Origin: Clostridia bacterium
Lineage (GTDB): Bacteria; Bacillota; Clostridia; Oscillospirales; Feifaniaceae
Assembly (NCBI GenBank): GCA_017427525.1
Contig: JAFRSP010000022.1
Span: 1 to 64,000, forward strand
DNA length: 64,000 bases
Direction of reading: 5' to 3'
This document shows, piece by piece, positions 17,032-25,100 of the stretch (within the stretch, counting starts at the first letter, position 1; every line of letters starts with the position of its first letter). The notes beneath the pieces are model-generated. The model was not told the origin of the DNA, ran no database searches, and saw nothing but the letters and a program-made list of their open reading frames with translations. The position numbers and the translations under genes were made by a program.

Positions 17032-17510
17032 GAATCGGACACGGCTATGACGCGCATCGTTTGACCGAGGGACGCGCCCTGATTTTGGGTGGGGTCTCGA
17101 TTCCCTTTGAAAGGGGACTGCTTGGCCACTCCGACGCCGACGTTTTGACCCATGCCGTGATAGATGCGCTGCTCGGCGCCGCGGCGCTGGGCGACATCGG
17201 GAAGCTCTTTCCCGACAGCGATCCAGCCTATGAAGGGGCGGATTCCATCTGTCTTTTGGAGCGGGTGATCGAGCTGCTCCGGCAGCACAACCTTTCCGTA
17301 GGCAATCTCGATGTCACGGTGGTGGCGCAGCGGCCAAAGCTGGCGGCCTATATCCCCGCGATGCGAGGACGTTTGGCAAAGGCCTGTCAAACCGAGATCG
17401 GCTCCGTCAGCGTGAAGGCAACCACCGAAGAGGGCATGGGATACACGGGAAGACAGGAGGGCATTGCCTGCCACTGCGTTTGCCTGCTCAAAGAGGGAGC
17501 ACAGGAGTGA
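17028..17510 (+). CDS. ispF: 2-C-methyl-D-erythritol 2,4-cyclodiphosphate synthase
   Basis: This 160-residue protein begins [12 protein letters not shown] with the metal-binding Asp and His and continues [34 protein letters not shown] and a C-terminal [17 protein letters not shown], all IspF hallmarks. It cyclises CDP-ME-2-phosphate in the MEP pathway. The GTG start overlaps the ispD stop (GTGA) behind the SD gggaggtgg, so the two are translationally coupled. Confidence 0.97.
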   Translation: MRIGHGYDAHRLTEGRALILGGVSIPFERGLLGHSDADVLTHAVIDALLGAAALGDIGKLFPDSDPAYEGADSICLLERVIELLRQHNLSVGNLDVTVVAQRPKLAAYIPAMRGRLAKACQTEIGSVSVKATTEEGMGYTGRQEGIACHCVCLLKEGAQE

Positions 17511-17595
17511 AAGCGGAAGACCGCGCGGAGAGACAAAACAACCAGAAAACCAAAACGGATACCGAATCAACAACATATCGAGGGAGGCGCAAACC

Positions 17596-18306
17596 ATGAA
17601 AAGACCGAAGATTCTCATGAGCGGACACTGGTCGCCTGCGGCGATCTACAACAAACCCTTTGTGGGTCTGACCTGGAATTACTATGAGGCCATCACCCGT
17701 TCCGGCGGCATGCCCATTCTGCTGCCCTACTGCGGAGAATTGGATGATTACGTTGAAATGGCAGACGGGCTTGTTTTAACGGGGGGATACGATATCGACC
17801 CCGCCGTATACCACGAAGAGGTCAAGTACAACACGGTTGAAGTCACACGGGTGCGCGACGATCTGGAGCTCGCGCTGCTTGACAAATGGCTCAAGACAGG
17901 CAAACCTGTGCTCGGCATCTGCCGCGGCCTGCAGTTTTTCAACGTCTATTTCGGCGGCAGCCTCATCCAGGACATCCCTGTGGAATGCGGTGTGATCCAC
18001 AGCGATATGGTGCACAAGGTCAAGCTGGAAGAGGGCAGCCTGATGCACAAGCTGTTTGGAGACGAGATCACGACCAACTCCTTCCACCATCAGGGTGCGA
18101 AAAACGTGCCGGATTGCTTTACCGTGACCGGCCGCTCGCCCGACGGTATGGTTGAAGCATTGGAACACAAGACATTGCCCATCGTGGCGGTGCAGTTCCA
18201 TCCGGAGCGTATGGTAGGGGATTGGCGGTTCGAAGAGCAGACCGATATGACGCCTCTCTTTGAGTATTTTATGGAGACGGTGCGCAGCAACGGCAGCGCA
18301 GTCTGA
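17596..18306 (+). CDS. Gamma-glutamyl-gamma-aminobutyrate hydrolase family protein (class I GATase fold)
   Basis: This 236-residue protein has LTGGYDIDP, the nucleophile elbow GICRGLQFFN with its Cys, NSFHHQ and VQFHPER (His and Glu of the triad), matching the PuuD/peptidase C26 family. Such enzymes hydrolyse gamma-glutamyl amides, but many members have unknown substrates. No polyamine genes are nearby, so the specific PuuD role is unproven. The ATG at 17596 has the SD agggaggcg and follows ispF by 85 bp. Confidence 0.85.
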   Translation: MKRPKILMSGHWSPAAIYNKPFVGLTWNYYEAITRSGGMPILLPYCGELDDYVEMADGLVLTGGYDIDPAVYHEEVKYNTVEVTRVRDDLELALLDKWLKTGKPVLGICRGLQFFNVYFGGSLIQDIPVECGVIHSDMVHKVKLEEGSLMHKLFGDEITTNSFHHQGAKNVPDCFTVTGRSPDGMVEALEHKTLPIVAVQFHPERMVGDWRFEEQTDMTPLFEYFMETVRSNGSAV

Positions 18307-18370
18307 AGACCGAAAACGAAGGGAGTTTTATTTGTTTTTCCACGATACAATTGAGGCAAAATTGTGAAAA

Positions 18371-18415
18371 AAAGGGCTGATTTCCACAAAAAAAGTGGGG
18401 CAGCCCTCTTTCTTT
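18371..18415 (+). terminator. Terminator after the GATase-like gene
   Basis: The outer stem AGGGCTG/CAGCCCT with an inner CCAC/GTGG pairing is followed by CTTTCTTT. Confidence 0.7.
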
Positions 18416-18505
18416 GCAGGACGCGATATGTTATACTAAACTATAAATTCCCGAGTCTCGGGGAGAGAGAAAAGGCTCGAAAAAGGGGCCGGAAAGGAGC
18501 GCAGC

Positions 18506-19360
18506 GTGAACGGTTGGGACTCTTTTGCAGGTTGGTTTGCGGCGCATTATTCCTCCTTCGGCCTGAAGGATGTGGTCGACATCCTGATTGTCAGCTTCAT
18601 TGTCTACGAAGTCATCCAGTTTATCCGCAAATCCCGCGCGGCACAGATTCTCAAGGGAATCCTGCTGCTGGTGGTGGTTTTGCAGCTGGCGCAGATTTTG
18701 AAGTTTTCGGCCACTACCTATCTGCTCAGCAACGGCATGCAGCTCGGAGTGGTCGCTATCATCGTGGTGTTCCAGCCGGAGCTGCGCAGCGCGCTGGAAC
18801 AGGTGGGACGCAGCGGATTCGGAACGGGCTTCTTTTCGGAGAGCGAGCAGGAGGAAGAGCTGCGAGCCTGCATACGCGAGGTTGCCCTGGCCTGTGAGAG
18901 CATGGCCAGCAAAAAAACGGGGGCCCTCATCGTCTTTGAAAGAGAGACCGGTCTGCGTGATATTCTCAATTCCGGCGTGATGCTCGACGCCAAGGTTTCC
19001 GCCGATCTGATCGAATCGATTTTCTTCACCAACAACCCGCTGCACGACGGCGCGGTGGTGATTCGCGGTCTGCGTATTTCTGCGGCCTCCTGTATTTTGC
19101 CGCTGACTCAGAACAGCAACCTCAGCAAGGAGCTTGGCACCCGTCATCGCGCGGCGATCGGGCTTTCCGAAATCAGCGACGCGCTGGTCGTGGTCGTGTC
19201 GGAAGAGACGGGAAAGGTCTCGCTGGTGTCTGAGGGGCTGATTCGGAGGGGATACCGTGCGGATGCGCTGCAGGAAGCCCTGCTCAGCAGTCTGCAGCAG
19301 TCTCCGCAGCAGGGAACGTCGCTGATCAAGCGCCTGTTCGATAGGGGTGAGAAAAAATGA
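18506..19360 (+). CDS. cdaA: Diadenylate cyclase CdaA
   Basis: This 284-residue protein has three N-terminal membrane helices (about 20-90) and a DisA_N domain carrying NNPLHDGAVVIRG (the DGA motif) and LGTRHRAAIG (the RHR motif), both needed for catalysis. It makes c-di-AMP from two ATP and controls potassium and osmolyte homeostasis and wall integrity. The GTG start follows the SD ggaaaggag. A TATACT (18432-18437) is a likely -10, but no good -35 is visible. cdaR overlaps its stop. Confidence 0.96.
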   Translation: MNGWDSFAGWFAAHYSSFGLKDVVDILIVSFIVYEVIQFIRKSRAAQILKGILLLVVVLQLAQILKFSATTYLLSNGMQLGVVAIIVVFQPELRSALEQVGRSGFGTGFFSESEQEEELRACIREVALACESMASKKTGALIVFERETGLRDILNSGVMLDAKVSADLIESIFFTNNPLHDGAVVIRGLRISAASCILPLTQNSNLSKELGTRHRAAIGLSEISDALVVVVSEETGKVSLVSEGLIRRGYRADALQEALLSSLQQSPQQGTSLIKRLFDRGEKK

Positions 19361-20586
19361 TTTCGAAGCTTTTGGACAACCCCACCGTGACAAAGATTTT
19401 TTCTCTGTTTATCGCCGTTTTGATCTGGCTGTTTGTCGGCGCGCAGAATCCGGAGACCGAATTGCCCTTCCGCAATATCGAGATCAAGGTGGTCACGCAG
19501 AATGCGCAGGTGGAAGATGGCGTTTCGGTGGTTGAGATGAAGAACAACACCGTAGACGTCACGCTGCGCGGCAGCAAGAATGTGTTGAGCCGTCTCAGCG
19601 CCGGCGATATCTATGCCACCATCGAAGTCGACGCCACGGCGGCGCCGGGATATTACAATCTGCCTGTCAACCTGACGCTTCCGGTGGACGGCGTGACCGT
19701 GACGGGGAAAAACCCCGCGGGGATCGATGTATGGCTCGACCGCACGTCGAGTGTGACGGTCCCCATCCGTGTGACACAGGTCAACCGGTTGGGTGACGAT
19801 TATGTGGTGGAACCGCCGACTCTGACCAGCGAAACCATGGAGATTTTCGGGCCCGCCTCCCGCCTGACCGGAATCGACTGCGCACAGGTTGAGGTGACGC
19901 TGACCGATCAGAATATGGGCGAGCCCCTGCTCAGTCTGCCCTTCACCCTGCTGGACGAAGCGGGCGAGCCGATTGAAGATGCAAATCTTGAGCCCGCCCT
20001 GCGTGCCGTTACGCTCTCGCCCAACGTGTTTGAGAAGCGGACGCTTCCGGTTTCGGTCTCGTTCCTCAATCGGCCTGAGGGCTGGCTGTCGCAGGATTTC
20101 TCCTATACGATTTCGCCGCGGAACATTGAAATGCTGGTGCCGGCAAGTCAGTCGGTCAATGTGACAGACTATGACGCAGGGGTGATCGACCTGTCGATGT
20201 ATCCGGAGAGCGACACGGTGAAGCTGCTCATTTCGAACCAGTATCTCGAAGAGGGACAGCCGGAGGAGATCACCGTGGATCTTCACTTTTCAAATCTCGT
20301 CACGACAAAGGCCGAGCTCAGCTCCCTTGGTTATGACAACAAGCCGGAGGAGATGGCGGTCTCTTTGCTGACCCCGCTTCCCCTCAGCATTGAACTGCGC
20401 GGCACGGCGGCTGCGATTGAAAAAGGCATCCCCGAGCACCTGCGCGGCATTGTGGATCTTTCAGATCTGAATCCGGGAGAGACAAAGGAGCTCCCTGTGA
20501 AAATCATCACAGGGGATCCTGAGATCGGGGTGCTTGGCAGCGTGAAGGTTACGCTGCGGGCAGAAGCGGGCAGTTCCGAGGAATGA
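19357..20586 (+). CDS. cdaR: YbbR-domain regulator CdaR
   Basis: This 409-residue protein has one N-terminal membrane helix (about 13-30) and then several tandem YbbR domains rich in beta strands (typified by VDVTLRGSKNVLSRLSAGDI). CdaR is the extracytoplasmic partner that modulates CdaA. The ATG overlaps the cdaA stop (ATGA). The phosphoglucosamine mutase gene glmM, which usually completes this operon, does not follow. Confidence 0.93.
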   Translation: MISKLLDNPTVTKIFSLFIAVLIWLFVGAQNPETELPFRNIEIKVVTQNAQVEDGVSVVEMKNNTVDVTLRGSKNVLSRLSAGDIYATIEVDATAAPGYYNLPVNLTLPVDGVTVTGKNPAGIDVWLDRTSSVTVPIRVTQVNRLGDDYVVEPPTLTSETMEIFGPASRLTGIDCAQVEVTLTDQNMGEPLLSLPFTLLDEAGEPIEDANLEPALRAVTLSPNVFEKRTLPVSVSFLNRPEGWLSQDFSYTISPRNIEMLVPASQSVNVTDYDAGVIDLSMYPESDTVKLLISNQYLEEGQPEEITVDLHFSNLVTTKAELSSLGYDNKPEEMAVSLLTPLPLSIELRGTAAAIEKGIPEHLRGIVDLSDLNPGETKELPVKIITGDPEIGVLGSVKVTLRAEAGSSEE

Positions 20587-20710
20587 TCAGGCAATTCTGC
20601 CGGCCCGGGCGGGGCGGCGGATTGCGTTTCAACCGGATGCGGTAGATCCGCCTGTGAGGGTGCGCCGACAGGCCGGAATTCGGGAAGGTTCCGCTTGAGA
20701 AGGGAGAACC

Positions 20711-22300
20711 ATGAGTATTCTCGTCAGCCAGATTTCTCTGCCTCCTGACGAGCCGGAGAGCGAGGCGATCGCAGCGGCATTTCGCAGGTTGGGCTTGCGC
20801 CCCGAGCAGGCGGTGGGGAATATCTATCGAAAATCGGTCGATGCGAGAAGGCGCGGCCGCGTCATGCTGGTGTATTCGGTGTTGATCCGTGTGAAAGAGC
20901 AGGAAGACGCCGTGCTCCGCCGCGTGGTCGATCAGAAGAATATTCGTTTGCAAAAGCCGGAACAGCTTCTCCCCCTGAAGCGGGGAGAGCGGTTTTTGCA
21001 TAGCCGGCCGGTGGTGGTAGGACTTGGCCCCGCCGGTCTCTTTGCAGCGCTTTCGCTCGCCAGAAACGGGCTTCCGCCGCTTGTGATCGAGCGGGGCGCG
21101 CCCATTGAGCGCCGCTGCGAGGCGGTGGAGCGGTTTTGGAAAACGGGGCTGCTGCACCCCGAGAGCAATGTGCAGTTCGGAGAAGGCGGCGCCGGTTCCT
21201 TTTCCGACGGTAAGCTGACAACTCGTATCGGAGATCCACGGTGCCGCTTTGTGCTCGAGACCTTTGTGGCGCACGGCGCACCGCAGCGCATCCTGACCGA
21301 AGCAAAGCCCCATGTGGGCACCGATGTGCTGAGGGATGTGGTGCGGAACATGAGAGACGAGCTGCTGCGCCTCGGCGTGGAGATCCGTTTTCACACTAGG
21401 CTCGAGCGTCTGCTGCTGCGGAACGGAAGACTGGAGGGCGTCGTGACCTCCGAAGGGGAGTTCCCCTGTGAGGCGGCGGTGCTTGCCTTGGGGCATTCGG
21501 CGAGAGATACGGCGGTCTCCCTGTACTCCCAGGGGATCGCCATGGAGAAAAAGCCCTTTTCGGTCGGCGTGCGGATCGAGCATCCGCAGCGGGAGATCGA
21601 CCGGATGTTTTATGGGGAGCTGGCGGGGCATCCCGCCCTTCCGCCGGCCGAGTATCAGCTCTCCTACCGTGTGGGAGAGCGGGGTTGTTACACCTTTTGC
21701 ATGTGCCCGGGCGGCCTCGTTGTTCCGGCTGCGTCGGAAGAGGGCGGCGTTGTCACGAACGGTATGAGTTACGGCGCGCGGGATGGAGAATACGCCAATG
21801 CGGCGGTCGTAGCGTCGGTGCTGCCGCAGGACATCAACGGAAATGCAATGGAGGCCGTGGCCTTTCAGCGAGAGCTCGAGCGGCGGGCCTTTGAGGCGGG
21901 CGGCGGCGCTTACCGTGCGCCGGCGCAGTCGGCGGAATCCTTTTTGAAGGGAGCGCCTGCCTGGAGCACCACGCCGGGAACCTATGCCCGCGGGCTGACC
22001 CTTGCGCCCCTTGGACAATTGCTGCCCGACTTCGTGCGGCCGCTTCTCAGGGAGGGCCTGTCCCATTTTGAAAAACAGTATCCGGGGTTTTCCGGAAAGG
22101 GCGCCCTTCTAACAGGGCTCGAAACACGGACCTCTTCCCCGCTGCGCATTCCGCGCAATGATGATCTGGTCAGCTTTCAGGCGGATGGGCTTTATCCGGC
22201 CGGGGAGGGCGCGGGCTATGCTGGCGGAATCATGAGCGCGGCGGTCGATGGGCTGCGGGTAGCGCAGGCCATCCTTGAACAGTATGCGGGAATCGCTTAG
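20711..22300 (+). CDS. COG2509-family FAD-dependent dehydrogenase
   Basis: This 529-residue protein has an N-terminal domain of about 90 residues followed by a dinucleotide fold VVVGLGPAGLFAALSLARNG, then NVQFGEGGAGSFSDGKLTTR and a closing PAGEGAGYAGGIMSAAVDGL, all standard for the uncharacterised COG2509 flavoproteins. FAD binding is clear; electron donor and substrate are unknown. The ATG has the SD agaaggga. It sits between cdaR and a redox-type RseC-like protein. Confidence 0.88.
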   Translation: MSILVSQISLPPDEPESEAIAAAFRRLGLRPEQAVGNIYRKSVDARRRGRVMLVYSVLIRVKEQEDAVLRRVVDQKNIRLQKPEQLLPLKRGERFLHSRPVVVGLGPAGLFAALSLARNGLPPLVIERGAPIERRCEAVERFWKTGLLHPESNVQFGEGGAGSFSDGKLTTRIGDPRCRFVLETFVAHGAPQRILTEAKPHVGTDVLRDVVRNMRDELLRLGVEIRFHTRLERLLLRNGRLEGVVTSEGEFPCEAAVLALGHSARDTAVSLYSQGIAMEKKPFSVGVRIEHPQREIDRMFYGELAGHPALPPAEYQLSYRVGERGCYTFCMCPGGLVVPAASEEGGVVTNGMSYGARDGEYANAAVVASVLPQDINGNAMEAVAFQRELERRAFEAGGGAYRAPAQSAESFLKGAPAWSTTPGTYARGLTLAPLGQLLPDFVRPLLREGLSHFEKQYPGFSGKGALLTGLETRTSSPLRIPRNDDLVSFQADGLYPAGEGAGYAGGIMSAAVDGLRVAQAILEQYAGIA

Positions 22301-22462
22301 CCTCTTGACCATACTCTGAGAGAATTGGAAATGGCTTAGGGTGCAGGGTGCCTTGACCTGTGTCCCGTCGGATGCGGACAGGCTGCCGGATCGCGGCGGA
22401 GTTTTCTTGCCGGCGCGGCGGCGGGCAAGCCGATGTCGCCATCAAAAGGAGATATTGAGACC

Positions 22463-22885
22463 ATGAGAATGACCGGAACAGTGACCAAGGCGGCGCCCCT
22501 GCGCTGCGAGGTCACGGTTTTTCAAACTTCGGCCTGTCCTGCCGGATGCGGACATCAGTGCGCAGGCTGTTCTGCGGCACGGCCCTTTGTCGTTGCGGCC
22601 GACAGCAGCGGATGGACCCTCGCGGCAGGGGATCGTGTGCTGCTCGAACATACTGCGTATCACCCGCTGCTGATGGGTGCGCTGCTTTTCCTGCTGCCGC
22701 TGATCTCCGGGATAGGCGGCTATCTTCTGGCGCACGACGCCAAGCTCGGGCTGAATGTCTTTGGAACGGCCGGCGGATTTCTGCTCGGTTTTTTGCCCGC
22801 GCTTTGGCTCAACCGGCGCATCAGGCAGTCAGGTCAGCCGACCTATAGGATTGTCGCCGTGATGGATATGCCGGAGACAGAGTAG
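22463..22885 (+). CDS. RseC/MucC family membrane protein (SoxR-reducing-system-like)
   Basis: This 140-residue protein begins with a short beta-rich part and a cysteine cluster (C-P-A-G-C-x3-C-x2-C: Cys25, 29, 33, 36), followed by two membrane helices (about 70-115). This matches RseC/MucC proteins, of which E. coli RseC (RsxC partner) helps reduce the SoxR cluster. Clostridial members often stand near redox genes; here the neighbour is a flavoprotein. The SD aaaggaga lies upstream of the ATG at 22463. Confidence 0.8.
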   Translation: MRMTGTVTKAAPLRCEVTVFQTSACPAGCGHQCAGCSAARPFVVAADSSGWTLAAGDRVLLEHTAYHPLLMGALLFLLPLISGIGGYLLAHDAKLGLNVFGTAGGFLLGFLPALWLNRRIRQSGQPTYRIVAVMDMPETE

Positions 22886-22900
22886 GAAAAAGCGAACGAT

Positions 22901-22929
22901 TTGCGGAAACAGGGCAGATGTGGTATACT
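22901..22929 (+). promoter_or_regulatory. Sigma-A promoter of recJ
   Basis: -35 TTGCGG (22901-22906), a 17 bp spacer and -10 TATACT (22924-22929), about 40 bp before the recJ ATG. Confidence 0.75.
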
Positions 22930-22967
22930 GTTTGGAACGGAAGAATCGGTTTAAGGAAGGAAAATGG

Positions 22968-25064
22968 ATGATGAAACAGCGCATTTGGGAGCTGCGCGGG
23001 CAGGACGACGAAGCCCTTGCCGCTCTGCAACAGGGCCTCGGCGTCTCAGATATCGTTGCCCGACTGCTGTGCAACCGTGGGCTGACCACGGTGCAAAAAG
23101 CCAGAGATTTTCTGAATAAGTCCATTGACGCGCTCTACGACCCGATGCTCATTCCGGACATGGACAAAGCGGTAGATCGGATTGAACAGGCCATTGCGGG
23201 AAATGAAAAAATAACCATCTTTGGAGATTATGATGTAGACGGAATCACATCCACTGCCGTGCTGTATCGGTATCTGACCGGGCGGGGCGCAACGGTGGAA
23301 TACTATATCCCCAACCGCTGTGAAGAGGGCTACGGAATCAGCTTTGCCGCCGTGGAGCGTATTGCACAGGGCGGAACGACCCTGATGGTCACGGTGGATT
23401 CCGGCATCACCGCAGTGGATGAGGTGAATTACGCCAAAACTCTGGGAATTGATACGGTGGTGACCGATCACCACGAATGCCAGGACACGCTGCCGGATGC
23501 GGTGGCGGTGGTCAATCCCAAACGCATCGACAGCAGCTATCCTTTTAAGGATCTGGCAGGCGTCGGGGTGGTTTTCAAGCTGGTCAGCGCGCTCAGCAGG
23601 CGGGAAAACCTGCAAAAGGCCATCGAAGAATTTGCGGGGCTTGTCGCCTTCGGCACCATTGCCGACGTTATGCCCCTAACGGGGGAAAACCGTGTGCTCG
23701 TGGCGCTCGGCATGGCGCGCATTGAGCACAGCCGAAACCCCGGGCTCCGCGCCCTTGTTTCGAGGGCTGGTGTGGAGCACAAGCGTATCAGCGCCAGCAC
23801 CATCGGATTTACGCTGGCGCCCCGTGTCAACGCTGCGGGAAGAGTCGGCTGCGCCCGCCGCGCCGTGGAGTTGCTCCTTGCGAAGGATGCGGCCGAGGCC
23901 GATACCATTGCGGTCTCTCTCTGCGAGGCCAACCGTGTGCGGCAGGAAGAAGAAGATAAGATTTTGCGCCGTGCCCTCAAACAGATCGAAGAGGATTCGG
24001 ATTTCGGAAAACACAAAATTATCGTGTTGGCCGGAGAGAATTGGCACCATGGGATCATCGGCATTGTGTCGTCGAGATTGTCTGACCGGTATTACCTGCC
24101 CACCATTCTGATTTCCTTTGACGAGGAAGGAGTGGGAAAGGGCTCCTGCCGCTCCATTGCCAATTTCAATATCTATGAGGCGCTGGAACAGTGCAGCAGC
24201 CATTTGGAGAAGTTCGGAGGGCACGCCTTGGCGGCGGGGCTCACCGTGCGCAAGGAAAACTACGAGGCCTTTCGCAGAGAAATACTGGATATGGCAGACG
24301 GTGCTCTGCAGGAATCAGATCTTTTGCCGCGTCTTTTGATCGACTGTGAGATCTCTGCGGAGGACATTTCGATTGGCACCGTGAATGATATTCGACTTCT
24401 CGAGCCCTATGGAATGGGCAATCCCGCGCCGCTTTTCCTGTGCAGAGGACTCACGGTCGCCGACATCTATCCTCTCTCGGGAGACAAGCATCTGAGGCTG
24501 ACGCTGCGGCAGGGGAATCTGACCTTCACGGCCTTTTTGTTCGGCAGAAGCAGCAGCCAATTTGAATTTGTGCGCGGCGAACGCATCGACATCTGCTGCA
24601 ATATCGATCTCAATACCTTCCGCGGCGTTTCAAACGTGCAGGTTGTGATCAAAGACTACCGCGAGAGCGAGCGCCAGGTCGCGCAGCGGGAACAGGGAAT
24701 CAAGCGCTATGAGAAACTTTGCAGGGGAGAACTGGCAGGGGCGCAGGCCATCGCCGTTCTTCCGAACAAGACCGATTTTGTGGCGGTCTATCGGCTCTTT
24801 TCCTCGGAGCAGCTTCCCGAATCGCTGACCGCCGCATCCCGTCTGCTTGCAACCCCCGAACATGGGCCGATGGAGCACTGTCGGCTCCGCATTTGTCTTG
24901 ATGTGCTCGAGGAAATGGGGATTTTCGATTTGAAGGTAGAGGAAGACTCCCTCACCGTGAAGGTCAACAAGATCGAAGGAAAGGTCAATTTAAACAACTC
25001 TGTGATTCTCAAGCGGCTTCGTGAAAAGGCATTTCACACGAAGGAGAAGCCCCGCGTTCCATAA
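22968..25064 (+). CDS. recJ: Single-stranded-DNA-specific exonuclease RecJ
   Basis: This 698-residue protein has the DHH-family motifs FGDYDVDGITS, VTVDSGI, VTDHHE and a DHHA1 segment with GGHALAAG. An OB-like domain and a C-terminal extension follow (from about 560), as in Firmicutes RecJ. RecJ degrades single-stranded DNA 5'-3' in recombination and repair. Two adjacent ATG codons (22968, 22971) fit the SD aaggaagg; I chose the first. Confidence 0.96.
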   Translation: MMKQRIWELRGQDDEALAALQQGLGVSDIVARLLCNRGLTTVQKARDFLNKSIDALYDPMLIPDMDKAVDRIEQAIAGNEKITIFGDYDVDGITSTAVLYRYLTGRGATVEYYIPNRCEEGYGISFAAVERIAQGGTTLMVTVDSGITAVDEVNYAKTLGIDTVVTDHHECQDTLPDAVAVVNPKRIDSSYPFKDLAGVGVVFKLVSALSRRENLQKAIEEFAGLVAFGTIADVMPLTGENRVLVALGMARIEHSRNPGLRALVSRAGVEHKRISASTIGFTLAPRVNAAGRVGCARRAVELLLAKDAAEADTIAVSLCEANRVRQEEEDKILRRALKQIEEDSDFGKHKIIVLAGENWHHGIIGIVSSRLSDRYYLPTILISFDEEGVGKGSCRSIANFNIYEALEQCSSHLEKFGGHALAAGLTVRKENYEAFRREILDMADGALQESDLLPRLLIDCEISAEDISIGTVNDIRLLEPYGMGNPAPLFLCRGLTVADIYPLSGDKHLRLTLRQGNLTFTAFLFGRSSSQFEFVRGERIDICCNIDLNTFRGVSNVQVVIKDYRESERQVAQREQGIKRYEKLCRGELAGAQAIAVLPNKTDFVAVYRLFSSEQLPESLTAASRLLATPEHGPMEHCRLRICLDVLEEMGIFDLKVEEDSLTVKVNKIEGKVNLNNSVILKRLREKAFHTKEKPRVP

Positions 25065-25100
25065 GGGAGCCGGAAATCCTGAAAGAAGGGGGGAGAGAGC

